Assembly (NCBI RefSeq): GCF_009193305.1
Contig: NZ_WBVS01000004.1
Coordinates: 1 to 64,000 of the forward strand
Source: Bifidobacterium cebidarum
GTDB lineage: Bacteria > Actinomycetota > Actinomycetes > Actinomycetales > Bifidobacteriaceae
DNA: 64,000 bases
Direction: 5' to 3'
A program made the position numbers and the translations under genes. The notes below the pieces were generated by a model. The model saw only the letters and a program-made list of their open reading frames with translations, did not search any database and was not told the origin of the DNA. Positions 35,569-45,644 of this stretch are shown here, piece by piece; position 1 is the stretch's first letter; each line of letters opens with the position of its first letter.

Positions 35569-38148
35569 TTATTCCACTCCGGAGTAAGAGACAATGCCGC
35601 GATTCACACGATCTGCCGCTTCGTGTGCGATGTTCTGCAATGCTTCTCCCCCATCCATAGGCAAAGGTCCGGCAACTGCGATTTGCTGCAGGACATCGGC
35701 CAGACGTTTTGCCGTGCGTACGAAATCACCGCCTGTCATATCCGTCCCGTAAAGACATGCCGCCAGCGACCCGCCATCGGCCCATTCATACATGATATCC
35801 ACAATGCCGCAATCCGGTTGTGCGGTTTCCTCCAGACCGTGGTCTTCGCACAGCGCATCGATATTGGCGCAGACTCCCTTGAGCTTGGAAGCCGCAATGG
35901 CGATCCTGCCGGAAGTCCCCCCGGGATAGTGGCGTGGTTCGCCCTGCGAACCACGGCGTGACTCATACACGAGGCTGGATAGTACCGCAGCGAATCCATT
36001 GGCATCAAGCTTATTGAAGATGCCCGCAAGCAGTGCTTCGCATAGTTCAAGATCATGCTCGCTGTAGATGCGGCGCAGCAATCGGCCCTTATCGATGAGG
36101 GTCATGTCAATGCGACCGTCATCGTGCTCGTGGCGCTCTAAGTAATGCAGTTGGCACAGGATGTCGCAGATATGGTCGAACTGCCGAGCCACGGAACCTG
36201 TTCGGGAATCATAACGGTTTTGCACACGTGCGAGTTCCCGAGTCTCTCTGGCCCAGCGATGCCCCCACTTGAGGTGCTGCTGCAGATCCGGGCAGTCGCG
36301 GCAGGGATGCTCACGCTCGGCCGCGCGCAAAGCGCGAATCTCCTCATCCAATTGCTGGAAAGCTTCAGAGCGTTCCTTATCGGTGAGAAACACCTCATGT
36401 TTAAGCTTTTTGCGGCCTTCCTTTTCGATGTCGCTGAGCTTCATGCGAATGGTCATGAACTCTTTGAAATCACCATGGTTGCACTGGAATGCCTGTTCGT
36501 AGCCCTTCAGTGCGGTTTTCAGCGTGGTGATTTGCGATTCAAGCTGCCATGCCGATTCATTGGCCTCCCACTGGGCGAACGACTGATCCAAGGTGACGCG
36601 AGCCGTTTCGTAATCACTGGAATTCAAAAGATTCACGGCCATATTGAATGTCGGACGGAAGCTGGAGTGCAATGGATACACACGCTTGGATGACAATGCG
36701 GCTGCGGTGGCCGGTATGAAATCCGCATGATCGACGACGATGGCATGACCGATGGTGTCGATGCCTCTCCGTCCAGCGCGGCCGGTGAGCTGCGTGAACT
36801 CACCGGGCGTCAGCGCCACATGCCCGGTACCGTTGAATTTCTCCAGTTTTTCCACCACCACGCAGCGGGCTGGCATATTGATGCCCAAGGCCAATGTTTC
36901 GGTGGCGAACACCATCTTGACCAGACCCTCCTCGAACAGACGCTCGACGATCTGACGGAAAAGCGCGATCATACCGGCATGGTGGGAGGCGAATCCTTCC
37001 TCCAGCGCAAACCGGAACTTTGAGAAGTGCAGCGCCTTCAGATCCTCTTGAGTGAGCTGGTCCTCCACCATCTCATCCACGATACGGCGAATCCTGACGG
37101 CCTCCTCATCTGTGGTGAGTTCCAGCCCGGCATTGATGCATTGCTCCACGGCCTGATCACACCCATTGCGGGAGAAGATGAAATAGATTCCTGGCAGCAT
37201 GCCAAGGAAGTTCAGCTCGTCAACCACTGCCCAACGGCGTGGGGTATGCCGTTGCGGCTTGGGTATATGGCCCTTGGATCCTTTGCCCTTGAACCCTTTA
37301 CGCTTATCCGGCCGTTGCTCGCCACGGCGCCTTGCCGCCTTGCGATCAAAACGATCGAGCGTATTGATCAATTCCGGATTCAGCTTTGTGGTCTGCTGTC
37401 CGTCGCCATCGCGACGATAGAGATCAAGCATCTGGGGCTCGGTGTGGTCGTCTGCCTGTACGATGACATGCTGTTCCAATGGCACCGGGCGATGCTCACT
37501 GATCACCAATTTGGTATCGCCTCGGACTGATGCGATCCAGTTGGAGAAATCCTCCACATTAGACACGGTTGCGGATAACCCGACGATTTTCACCGTTTTC
37601 GGCAGATGAATGATGACTTCCTCCCAGACCGGTCCACGGAACCGGTCCGCGAGATAATGCACCTCATCTAAAATCACATAGCGCAAAGCCGTAAGCGTTG
37701 CGGAGCGTTCGTAGATCATATTACGAAGCACTTCAGTGGTCATCACCACAATGTCGGCTTCGGAGTTGATGGAAGTGTCGCCGGTGAGGAGGCCTACCTT
37801 ATCCGGACCGTAGACCTCGACGAGATCATGGTATTTCTGATTGCTCAGCGCTTTAATCGGAGTCGTATAGAATGCTTTGACATTGCGATCCTGCGCGAGA
37901 TAAATGGCGAAGTCCGCCACTACGGTCTTGCCTGCACCTGTAGGGGCTGCGACCAGCACATTGCTGCCTGATTCGAGGGCCTCATTGGCTTCGGTCTGGA
38001 AATCATCTAGGTCAAATGGCAAGGTGGCGGCGAATCGAGCCGCGACTGATGCACGGCGCTGTTTGACCTTCTGGAATGATGCATACCGCTGTGAAGGAGT
38101 CAGCACAGTTGTGGATGCTTCAGCCTTCTTGTGATGGTGACGTGCCAT
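35569..38148 (-). CDS. helY: Ski2/Mtr4-like DEAD/DEAH-box helicase (HelY-type)
   Basis: An 859-aa RNA helicase of the Ski2-like superfamily 2. Walker A is APTGAGKT near residue 68, motif II is DEVHYL, motif III is SATVSN, and motif VI is QLTGRAGRRGID. The C-terminal part (about residue 680 onward) is a DSHCT-like helical domain. Mycobacterial HelY is the named relative; the substrate RNA is not known. A basic stretch (KRKGFKGKGSKGH) lies in a loop near residue 280-300. No strong ribosome-binding site precedes the ATG at 38148. Confidence 0.9.
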   Translation of the reverse strand: MARHHHKKAEASTTVLTPSQRYASFQKVKQRRASVAARFAATLPFDLDDFQTEANEALESGSNVLVAAPTGAGKTVVADFAIYLAQDRNVKAFYTTPIKALSNQKYHDLVEVYGPDKVGLLTGDTSINSEADIVVMTTEVLRNMIYERSATLTALRYVILDEVHYLADRFRGPVWEEVIIHLPKTVKIVGLSATVSNVEDFSNWIASVRGDTKLVISEHRPVPLEQHVIVQADDHTEPQMLDLYRRDGDGQQTTKLNPELINTLDRFDRKAARRRGEQRPDKRKGFKGKGSKGHIPKPQRHTPRRWAVVDELNFLGMLPGIYFIFSRNGCDQAVEQCINAGLELTTDEEAVRIRRIVDEMVEDQLTQEDLKALHFSKFRFALEEGFASHHAGMIALFRQIVERLFEEGLVKMVFATETLALGINMPARCVVVEKLEKFNGTGHVALTPGEFTQLTGRAGRRGIDTIGHAIVVDHADFIPATAAALSSKRVYPLHSSFRPTFNMAVNLLNSSDYETARVTLDQSFAQWEANESAWQLESQITTLKTALKGYEQAFQCNHGDFKEFMTIRMKLSDIEKEGRKKLKHEVFLTDKERSEAFQQLDEEIRALRAAEREHPCRDCPDLQQHLKWGHRWARETRELARVQNRYDSRTGSVARQFDHICDILCQLHYLERHEHDDGRIDMTLIDKGRLLRRIYSEHDLELCEALLAGIFNKLDANGFAAVLSSLVYESRRGSQGEPRHYPGGTSGRIAIAASKLKGVCANIDALCEDHGLEETAQPDCGIVDIMYEWADGGSLAACLYGTDMTGGDFVRTAKRLADVLQQIAVAGPLPMDGGEALQNIAHEAADRVNRGIVSYSGVE

Positions 38149-38177
38149 GATGCTTTCTATCTCGTAGATGGACCGGT

Positions 38178-38495
38178 CTAGCTATTGAACTTCTTCCACT
38201 CGTTCCAAGTCCGGATATGACGTTCCCGCTTGGCGGCCTGACGTTCAATGACCTCTGCGTGGGCATCGGCATAACGTTCTTGAGCCACGCGTAATGGTTG
38301 AGTGAATGCGATGGGAGATGCTGGACGCGACACGTCATCGGTCCGGCCCATTGCGGCGAGCTTTTCTCCCACCTGCCCGCCGATTTCGCTGGCGTCACGT
38401 AACGCACGCATGCCATGAATTCCCGCATATACCAATCCGGCGATGATCATGGCCAGCATGAACAACGCCAGCACCAGCCATATCCACCAAGGCAT
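38178..38495 (-). CDS. Hypothetical single-pass membrane protein
   Basis: A 105-aa protein with an N-terminal membrane helix (MPWWIWLVLALFMLAMIIAG) and a long hydrophilic, helical tail. AAGGAG lies 6 bases upstream of ATG, a convincing start. It sits between the helicase and the WYL regulator with gaps of 29 and 9 bases, so it is likely in the same operon. The family is not recognised. Confidence 0.75.
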   Translation of the reverse strand: MPWWIWLVLALFMLAMIIAGLVYAGIHGMRALRDASEIGGQVGEKLAAMGRTDDVSRPASPIAFTQPLRVAQERYADAHAEVIERQAAKRERHIRTWNEWKKFNS

Positions 38496-38504
38496 ATGGA
38501 CTCC

Positions 38505-40418
38505 TTACTTATCCGCGCTTAGGCTGAGTTCTCGTTCGGCTCGAGCCACAATCATCGTACGCAAGGTCTCCGGGGCAACCGCGGTGATATGCCGTGCGTG
38601 AGCGATGCAGAATGCCACAAACCACGAATCCGAGGAGACCGTCAGATGTACCTTCTCCCCCGCTCCGCATTGTTCGACTGTGGCTCCGGGCAGCGTCTTG
38701 ATGAATGACAAATCAGCTTGATCGGTAATGAACACCGCTTCGGTGCCGTTATCGAAGCTCCACTTACGCAGTTCGCTGACCGGCATATTCGGTACATCGA
38801 CGGGCTTGGTGGGTCTGACCACCTCGGCCCTCTCGATGCGGGCCAAACGGAGCACCTGCCAAGTGCGAGGCTTGCCGTTCGCCTTATCGATGGTCTTGTC
38901 TTTGGAGACGTACGCTTTCTTTTCCTTCGGGGCTGCCGCACCGACATCCGTGTAAACGGCTGCGTAGTAGACGCCCTCATCAATGAAGATTTTCGCCGGG
39001 GCCACAAGCTTGCGACGCGTGCGGCCTGTGCTATCGGTGTATTCCATGTCAAGCAGGCAATCCGTGTTAATAGCACGCTTGACCACGGAGAAGCTGCGGG
39101 GTTCCAGCTCATAGCCAGTCAGGCTCAGCCACGGTGTCTGGCCAGGTGTCACATGCCGGCGAAGACGCTCATATAAGGACTCCGCCTGCGCACGCTGCTT
39201 ATCCGGCAGCAGTGGCGAATGCGCCAGATAGCTCACGGACGCAGTCAGCATGCTGAGATACTGCGGTGAAATGCCGGCAAGACGCTCCAAGCCTAGGGAA
39301 TTCGTCGCGGAGACGATGCCTTCGGCATCCAGCAGCGGCCAATCAATATCAAAGAACTGGCTGCCAGCCATCTCACCGTCATCGGAAACTGTGGTGAGCG
39401 TGTTGATATCTTTGTGAATGATATTGACGAACTTCTTCAGCTCGTCATCGTTCTTCGGCTTGCCGATGAAGCGAACGGCAAGCTCGCTCAACGAGAATTC
39501 CTCGCCAAGATGAGCGGACAAGAACAACATCAGGCGTAGTCGGCGATCCACTTCACTACCGGTCTGGAATGCCGAACCATTCTTCTTATTCTGGGCCTTG
39601 ATTGATTCCGGGTCGCCGGGTTCACGGACATCGCGGCTGATCGATGGCGACACCACGGATGCGCTGACCGGACCGGCGGATTCATCGGCCAACACGAACT
39701 GGCTCGCCGCATGGAGCCGACGATGATATGCATCCACGGCTTCCTGCGGGCTCACGATAGTCGCGCCGGGATGTTCAAGCACGTACATGGCCAAATCATC
39801 GGAATCCGTATAGGCCACATTCAAGTGCTCGCCATCCACGTCGATGGTAGCGGCGAAACGACGCGAATCAATGACTTTGACCAGGGAATCCGGAATATGC
39901 TGTGTACCGAGTCCGGGAGCGATGGAGTCCAGTCCCAGACCGGGAATCGGCGTCTGCGGTACACGCGGCGTAGTGCGGGACGCACGTTGCGCAACCTGCG
40001 ACTGGTCCGGCTCAGAGGAAATGGCCATCGAACGGGCCAGATAGTTGGCAGAAGCCAGTACGGGCATATCTTCTGGCTCGAACATCAGCCTAATACGAGG
40101 TTCGTCGCCGAGCTGAAGACGATAGGAAGCGAAATCCTGTCCCTCAGATTTGGAGGAATATTCAGGCTGTCGTGATTCAATGGCGATGCCCATGGCGGCG
40201 AGCTTGGCGCGATCGCGCTGGAATTGCTTGGCGAATGCTGCCTTGGCTGCTTGATCGGCCAATTCCCCGTACGAGTCGGCGTATGCCTTGACCCGCTGCG
40301 CGATTTGGCGGGAAGTAAGCCATTGCGGGAACGCGGACGATAGCACGGCCAGTACATCCAGCTCGTGCTTACCCCACTTGTCGGAAAAACGCCGACGCCC
40401 GCTTGTACCTTCTGCCAT
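38505..40418 (-). CDS. WYL-domain transcription regulator, PafB-PafC-like fusion
   Basis: A 637-aa protein made of two tandem PafB/PafC-like halves. Residues about 1-110 and 285-345 are winged-helix-like regions (HELDVLAVLSSAFPQWLTSR and FLSAHLGEEFSLSELAVRFI). A WYL-type region follows the second (PWLSLTGYELEPRSFSVVKR, YTDSTGRTRRKLVAPAKIF). In mycobacteria PafBC is a heterodimeric activator of the DNA-damage response; fused forms occur in some actinobacteria. No proteasome gene adjoins it. The start follows TGAGGACTA. Confidence 0.85.
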   Translation of the reverse strand: MAEGTSGRRRFSDKWGKHELDVLAVLSSAFPQWLTSRQIAQRVKAYADSYGELADQAAKAAFAKQFQRDRAKLAAMGIAIESRQPEYSSKSEGQDFASYRLQLGDEPRIRLMFEPEDMPVLASANYLARSMAISSEPDQSQVAQRASRTTPRVPQTPIPGLGLDSIAPGLGTQHIPDSLVKVIDSRRFAATIDVDGEHLNVAYTDSDDLAMYVLEHPGATIVSPQEAVDAYHRRLHAASQFVLADESAGPVSASVVSPSISRDVREPGDPESIKAQNKKNGSAFQTGSEVDRRLRLMLFLSAHLGEEFSLSELAVRFIGKPKNDDELKKFVNIIHKDINTLTTVSDDGEMAGSQFFDIDWPLLDAEGIVSATNSLGLERLAGISPQYLSMLTASVSYLAHSPLLPDKQRAQAESLYERLRRHVTPGQTPWLSLTGYELEPRSFSVVKRAINTDCLLDMEYTDSTGRTRRKLVAPAKIFIDEGVYYAAVYTDVGAAAPKEKKAYVSKDKTIDKANGKPRTWQVLRLARIERAEVVRPTKPVDVPNMPVSELRKWSFDNGTEAVFITDQADLSFIKTLPGATVEQCGAGEKVHLTVSSDSWFVAFCIAHARHITAVAPETLRTMIVARAERELSLSADK

Positions 40419-40440
40419 TAGTCCTCACGTATAGATATTG

Positions 40441-40500
40441 TTTCGTTATAAGTGTGTGAGTTTTTTTATCTCACGCTTCCTCTATCTTAGAGGTTTTTTT
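40441..40500 (-). promoter_or_regulatory. A/T-tract and hairpin-rich leader of the PafBC-like gene
   Basis: On the minus strand, upstream of the regulator gene, lie a stem from GTGAG/CTCAC around an A/T tract (40455-40474) and a second stem CCTCTA/TAGAGG (40479-40493) next to seven T residues on the plus strand. The promoter of the PafBC-like gene is probably here, and the hairpins may be regulatory. Confidence 0.4.
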
Positions 40501-40525
40501 CTGCAATATGTGTCATTTCACGAAA

Positions 40526-40557
40526 TTTAACGACTCTTTTTTGTCGGAGCCGTTAAA
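40526..40557 (-). terminator. Hairpin after the UGPase gene
   Basis: TTTAACGACTC (40526-40536) pairs with GAGCCGTTAAA (40547-40557), with one G-U-type mismatch. It lies just past the UGPase stop. T-run support is weak. Confidence 0.5.
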
Positions 40558-40570
40558 TTCCGCGTACAAA

Positions 40571-42097
40571 TCACACCCAATCGTCAGGCTCGATGCCCTG
40601 CGGGCCAACATATTCACCGTTTGGCACGTAGCTGGGCTCTTCCTTGTCCTCCAATTTGGCATCAGCGAACATGACCACATCGCGGCCGAACGTCCAGTCT
40701 CCTCGGATCGTCACCGAATTGGCGGCTGCCAGTGAAGGCACCGCATACGGAAAACGCTCGTCAAAATCATGGATGTTCTTATAGAAGCGTGGATCGAGAT
40801 CGACGTTCGGGAATATGTAGTTGCCATCTTCCATCTCATAGGTATCGGTCAGATGGAAGCGATCGGAACGCATGATGAACAGGTCATTGGTGGTCTTCAC
40901 CGGCAGGAATCGCATACGGTCGACCTGCACGCAGATGGCGCCATTGAACAGGCCAATCGCGGCACCCATGGCGGTTTCGAGCTGAATCACATGTTCGGTG
41001 TCGGGATTCGTGGGGTCGACGGTCTTCTTATTGCGAATCACCGGCAACGGAAGCACGCCATTGTATTCGGCCAGCTTGGCTTTCAGGGCATCGATACGAA
41101 TCCAAATCGAATTGGTGTTGAAGTAAGGATGCTTCTTGATGTCTTGCGCGGCGGCCTTATCCTCCGGATGCACCTGGCTCATTTCGCGCAGCATGAGACG
41201 GCCTGTGACCTTATCGCGCACGATATGGCCTCCCTTACGGTCGGCCGGGGTGCGAGTGGCGACTTCGGCCATGAAAGGAGCGCCGGTGTTCTCGAAATGC
41301 TGGGCAAGCGTACGCGACGGGCGGGCGCCAAGGTTGTCCGAATTCGAAATGAACAGATACTTAAAGCCATGCTCCTCAAGGACGTCCAGCAATCCCGATT
41401 CCCAGATCGTAGAGAACAGGTCACCGTGGCCCGGCGGACACCATTCGAGTTCGGGGTTCTGCGGGAAGCTGACCGGTTCGCCAGTCTCAATCACCAGTTT
41501 CGGCTCCTGATGCTGGATGATTTCCATGGGGATTTCGGTCTGTTCGAACTTGCGGTTGTACTTGAGCACCTTCATCGTATCCGCGGAGGTGCGGAAGGAG
41601 TTCATAAAGGTCAATGGCAGTTCCACGTTCAAGCGTGTCCGGGCGGTGAGCACCTGGCCGATGATGATATCGATGAATCGCATCTGCTTGGCCTTGTGGC
41701 GTCGCACCGGCAAAAGAGACTTCGCGCAGTCGAGACCCATGGAAGTGCCGAGACCTCCGTTAAGCTTCAGAAATGCGGTCTTGGCGAATGCATCCACAGC
41801 CTTGTCATGGTTGATGGTTTCATACACATCGTGGAAGCTGGGAACATGTTCCAACGGTTCGACATCATCTTCACGAATCCAGCTGGAGTCCTCTTCATGG
41901 CGCCACACGTTAAACAGATGGTGGAACTGATTGATGGCAGTTTCACTCATGCCATGCTCGCGCATTTTGATTGCCGAGTGCTCGAAGATTGCATCATCGG
42001 CGTTTGCAGCGAGTTCATCGGCGTTGGTGGCACCAATTTCCGCGGTGAGGTTTTTCTCCCCATCGTTTGGCTGGAGGCCATCGGTTGGTTCGGTCAT
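40571..42097 (-). CDS. UTP--glucose-1-phosphate uridylyltransferase (UDPGP family)
   Basis: A 508-aa enzyme of the eukaryotic-type UDPGP family, not the bacterial GalU fold. It makes UDP-glucose (and in bifidobacteria can serve UDP-galactose-linked pathways). The N-terminal nucleotide motif is LKLNGGLGTSMG, with the uridine site and MEWCPPGHGD-type sequence EWCPPGHGDLFST. The C-terminal beta-helix region is present (SVTIRGDWTFGRDVVMF). GAAAGGGA precedes ATG. A 240-base upstream region separates it from tRNA-Pro and includes a plausible TTGCGC...CATTAT promoter near 42120-42160. Confidence 0.93.
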   Translation of the reverse strand: MTEPTDGLQPNDGEKNLTAEIGATNADELAANADDAIFEHSAIKMREHGMSETAINQFHHLFNVWRHEEDSSWIREDDVEPLEHVPSFHDVYETINHDKAVDAFAKTAFLKLNGGLGTSMGLDCAKSLLPVRRHKAKQMRFIDIIIGQVLTARTRLNVELPLTFMNSFRTSADTMKVLKYNRKFEQTEIPMEIIQHQEPKLVIETGEPVSFPQNPELEWCPPGHGDLFSTIWESGLLDVLEEHGFKYLFISNSDNLGARPSRTLAQHFENTGAPFMAEVATRTPADRKGGHIVRDKVTGRLMLREMSQVHPEDKAAAQDIKKHPYFNTNSIWIRIDALKAKLAEYNGVLPLPVIRNKKTVDPTNPDTEHVIQLETAMGAAIGLFNGAICVQVDRMRFLPVKTTNDLFIMRSDRFHLTDTYEMEDGNYIFPNVDLDPRFYKNIHDFDERFPYAVPSLAAANSVTIRGDWTFGRDVVMFADAKLEDKEEPSYVPNGEYVGPQGIEPDDWV

Positions 42098-42341
42098 TCA
42101 GGTCCCTTTCATCAAAACTACAAGGCACCAGTCTATCGCGTGATAATGCGTAGTGCCTCATGATAAGCGCAATAAGTAAGTGCTTTTATGGTGAATGCAG
42201 CGTGAACTCCATGCTTACAGAGACGTTTGTTCCATATATGCCGAAAACAAGTGCATAGAATGACGGGTTTGCCCATTTTATGTGATTACATATTGTCACG
42301 GGTTCAGAGGTCTCTGGGTCAAGCGTGGCAGAGCAAACAAG

Positions 42342-42370
42342 AAGCCCGGAACCACAATGATTCCGGGCTT
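42342..42370 (-). terminator. Terminator after tRNA-Pro
   Basis: AAGCCCGGAA (42342-42351) pairs with TTCCGGGCTT (42361-42370), and read on the minus strand CTTGTTTG follows. Confidence 0.75.
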
Positions 42371-42375
42371 ATCTG

Positions 42376-42449
<74 letters not shown>

Positions 42450-42564
42450 ATGCTGCAAAAGCAACGGATAGATAATTTACCATGTGATGCAAATATTGCA
42501 AACCGGTAAAGGTTCAGCGTGTCTTCGCATCACATGGCGGTTGACGCAAATGTTGTAGGACTTG

Positions 42565-44694
42565 CTACTTGCGCTTCTTCTTTTCGCGGATGTTCACCGA
42601 AATCTGGATTGGAGTGCCTTCGAAGCCGAACTCCTCACGAAGCTGGCGTTCGATATAACGGCGGTATCCATGCTCCAGGAAGCCGGTGGCGAAAATCACG
42701 AAACGAGGCGGGCGTGTGGACGCTTGCGTAGCGAACAGGATTCGCGGCTGCTTACCACCGCGCAACGGATGCGGGTGCGCGGCCTGAATCTTGCCGAGGA
42801 ACGCGTTGAGCTTGCCGGTGGGGATACGCTGATCCCAGGATTCCAGAGCGGTGTGCATCGCATTGGACAGACGGTTCGTGTGCCAGCCGGTCTTAGCGGA
42901 AAGGTTCACGCGCTGAGCCCAGGTCACACGATCGAACTCGGTGTTCCACAGGCGTTCCAGACGCTGCTTGTCGAACTCGTCCATGGCATCCCACTTGTTG
43001 AACACCAGCACGATTGCGCGTCCGGCATCCACTGCAGTGGACATGACCTTCAAATCCTGGTCGGAAATCGGCTGGGAAGCGTCGAACAAGATCAGAGCCA
43101 GCTCGGAACGCTCGATGGCAGCCTGCGTACGCAGTGAGGAATAATATTCCGCGCCGGTCAGTTTATGCTGACGACGTTTGATGCCTGCGGTATCGATGAA
43201 CAGCCAGTCCTCACCATCGATGTCGATGATTTCATCGACCGGATCGCGTGTGGTGCCGGCCAAGTCGTTGACTACGGAACGTTCCTCGCGTGCCAGCTGG
43301 TTCAGCAATGAGGATTTGCCCACGTTCGGACGGCCCACCAGAGCGATGCGGCGCAAATTGGACGGGGTCAGGAAACCAGAGGTCTTTTCCGCCTTCTTCA
43401 ACTTGTCGAGCGCGGCGTCGAGCAGCTCGCCTACTCCCCTGCCGTGCATGGCGGATACCGCGTACGGTTCGCCCAAGCCGAGTTTCCAGAACTCCGCAGC
43501 CATGTATTCGCTGGCATGGTCATCAATCTTGTTGACGGCCAGCGTAACCGGCTTACCGGCGGCTCGCAGCATCTTGACGATGCGTTCGTCGGTATCGGTC
43601 ATACCGACCTGGGCATCCACCACGAACACCACGGCATCGGCCAGCTGCACAGCCACCTGAGCCTGCGATGCGATTGCGGAGTCGATGCCTTCCACATCGG
43701 CTTCCCAGCCGCCGGTATCCACGAGTTTGAAATCAGTGCCGGCCCATTCGGCGTCATAGCTCACGCGGTCACGCGTTACGCCAGGGGTATCTTCCACCAC
43801 TGCGGCTCGGCGGCCGAGGATACGATTCACCAGCGAGGACTTGCCCACGTTCGGACGGCCCACCACGGCAAGCACGCCGACCGGCTTAGGACCGGCCTTA
43901 CGCGTGCCTTCGGTGAAGCCACGACCGGTGATCAACGCCTCATCGGCCTCGTCGAGATCATAGCCTTCAAGGTTTGCCGCATACTGCTCATATTCCTGGT
44001 TTTCGATGGCGTCTTCCACCAAACCAATCAGTACATCCAGCGTATGCTCGAAATCCATATCCGAATTGTCGACGGTGGTCACGCCATCGGCTGCGGCCAT
44101 GAAACTGGTTACTTTGGAATCGGCCTTATCGCGTGCAGCCACATCCTCGGCGCCGACCCCAGAGACAGCCTGACCGGTGCGACGGGCCTGACGGACCTCC
44201 TCGCGCGCGGTCAGGAGCACGCGCACTTCAGCGTCAGGAGCCACCACGGTCGTGATATCGCGCCCCTCGGCCACGATGCCCAATCCACCGGAGAATGAGT
44301 CCACGGACGCTTCGCGGGCAATGTAGGCGCGCTGTGCAGCGATCAGTACGTTACGTACCGGAATCACGTTCGAGACCTTCGACACATGGGAGGAGACCTC
44401 CGAGGAGCGAATAGCTTCGGAAATATCCTCATCATCGGCGAAGACCCGCGGATCGTCTGGATCGACGGAAATATCGAAGTGATCGCCGGTGAAGAACTCG
44501 CCCACGGCTTCGGTGACGATACGCTCATCCACAGTTTCGGCATCAAGGTCAATGCCCTGCTTCAGGCACCACCATGCACAAGCGCGATACATGGCGCCGG
44601 TATCGAGATAAGCGTATCCGAAATACTTGGCCAATGCTTTCGACGTGGATGATTTGCCTACGCCGGCAGGACCATCAATGGCAACACGGATCAC
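42565..44694 (-). CDS. Fused cytidylate kinase / GTPase Der
   Basis: A 709-aa bifunctional protein. Residues 1-230 are CMP kinase ([29 protein letters not shown]). Residues about 270-709 are Der, with two G domains, each carrying [10 protein letters not shown] (about residues 278 and 453), and a KH-like C-terminus. The first makes CDP, the second helps 50S ribosome assembly. The GTG start overlaps the rluB stop by 4 bases (GTGA). A charged linker with an [19 protein letters not shown]-type acidic patch lies between the domains. Confidence 0.96.
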   Translation of the reverse strand: MIRVAIDGPAGVGKSSTSKALAKYFGYAYLDTGAMYRACAWWCLKQGIDLDAETVDERIVTEAVGEFFTGDHFDISVDPDDPRVFADDEDISEAIRSSEVSSHVSKVSNVIPVRNVLIAAQRAYIAREASVDSFSGGLGIVAEGRDITTVVAPDAEVRVLLTAREEVRQARRTGQAVSGVGAEDVAARDKADSKVTSFMAAADGVTTVDNSDMDFEHTLDVLIGLVEDAIENQEYEQYAANLEGYDLDEADEALITGRGFTEGTRKAGPKPVGVLAVVGRPNVGKSSLVNRILGRRAAVVEDTPGVTRDRVSYDAEWAGTDFKLVDTGGWEADVEGIDSAIASQAQVAVQLADAVVFVVDAQVGMTDTDERIVKMLRAAGKPVTLAVNKIDDHASEYMAAEFWKLGLGEPYAVSAMHGRGVGELLDAALDKLKKAEKTSGFLTPSNLRRIALVGRPNVGKSSLLNQLAREERSVVNDLAGTTRDPVDEIIDIDGEDWLFIDTAGIKRRQHKLTGAEYYSSLRTQAAIERSELALILFDASQPISDQDLKVMSTAVDAGRAIVLVFNKWDAMDEFDKQRLERLWNTEFDRVTWAQRVNLSAKTGWHTNRLSNAMHTALESWDQRIPTGKLNAFLGKIQAAHPHPLRGGKQPRILFATQASTRPPRFVIFATGFLEHGYRRYIERQLREEFGFEGTPIQISVNIREKKKRK

Positions 44695-45461
44695 AGACCG
44701 ACCTCCTTGGACAGTGAACGAACCTCAGTCTGGGACAGTACGCGGTAGGAACCGGATTTCAGATCGCCGAGCTTGATTGGGCCGATTTGGGTGCGAACCA
44801 GTCGCTTGACCGGGAAGCCAATCGATCCGAAGATACGGCGGACAATACGGTTCTTGCCGGAGTGCAGTACGACTTTAACCATGGTGTAATCACGGCTGGC
44901 ATCGATGATGGCGCAGTGGTCGAGCTTGATCCAGCCGTCATCCAGCTGTACGCCGGTCTTAACCAGGCGACGGCACACGGTGCCGGACAGCTTGCCTTCA
45001 ACGGTGGCGATATAGGTCTTCTCGACTTCGTACTTCGGGTGCATGACGTGCTGGGACAGTTCGCCGTCATTGGTCATGAGAATCAGACCTTCGGAATCGT
45101 AATCCAAACGGCCCATGTGGAAGATGCGCTCGTACTTGTCTCCCACGATATCGCGCAACGTGTAGCGGCCCTTCGGATCCTCCATGGCGGACAGCACCTT
45201 GCGAGGCTTGTTCAGCGCAAGGGTGATATGGTTCGGGTTCACGCGCACGCGGGAACCGTCCACGCGCACCTGCTGTGTCTTGGGGTTCACACGGGAACCG
45301 AGCTCGGTGACCAGTTCGCCATCTACCTCAACGCGGCCTTCGGTGATCATTTCCTCACACTTGCGGCGAGAGCCGAAGCCTGCTTGAGCAAGAAGCTTCT
45401 GAAGACGAATGGAATTGGAATCATCATACGCTTTTTGAGCGCGGGAATATGCGTTTGGCAT
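44691..45461 (-). CDS. rluB: Ribosomal large-subunit pseudouridine synthase RluB family
   Basis: A 256-aa RsuA/RluB-type enzyme. The S4 RNA-binding domain ([20 protein letters not shown]) precedes the catalytic domain with [17 protein letters not shown], whose Asp is the nucleophile. Target is probably uridine in helix 89 of 23S rRNA, inferred from family. GGGAGA precedes ATG. It overlaps the Cmk-Der gene by 4 bases and is upstream in the same operon. Confidence 0.92.
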   Translation of the reverse strand: MPNAYSRAQKAYDDSNSIRLQKLLAQAGFGSRRKCEEMITEGRVEVDGELVTELGSRVNPKTQQVRVDGSRVRVNPNHITLALNKPRKVLSAMEDPKGRYTLRDIVGDKYERIFHMGRLDYDSEGLILMTNDGELSQHVMHPKYEVEKTYIATVEGKLSGTVCRRLVKTGVQLDDGWIKLDHCAIIDASRDYTMVKVVLHSGKNRIVRRIFGSIGFPVKRLVRTQIGPIKLGDLKSGSYRVLSQTEVRSLSKEVGL

Positions 45462-45532
45462 CGTTCTCCCAACGTGGCCGGGCAGGTTGTTATGTCAACC
45501 TGAATCTAATAATCGGGTTGGCTTGGCTGAAA

Positions 45533-45561
45533 TTCACAGCTATTTCCAACCTTTACATAAT
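45533..45561 (+). promoter_or_regulatory. Sigma-70-type promoter of the aquaporin gene
   Basis: TTCACA (45533-45538), a 17-base spacer and CATAAT (45556-45561) each match the -35/-10 consensus in five of six positions. It would give an approximately 80-base leader. Confidence 0.6.
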
Positions 45562-45644
45562 ACCGCATGGCCGGACTACTGATAGACTTGCAACCGTTTG
45601 TGCGGATTCGTCCGCCTTCCAATAGATGAAAAGGATTACAAATC

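Noticed and set aside
40769-42163. 464-aa antisense frame over the UGPase gene
   Set aside because: It is opposite a well-supported gene and has no family motif.
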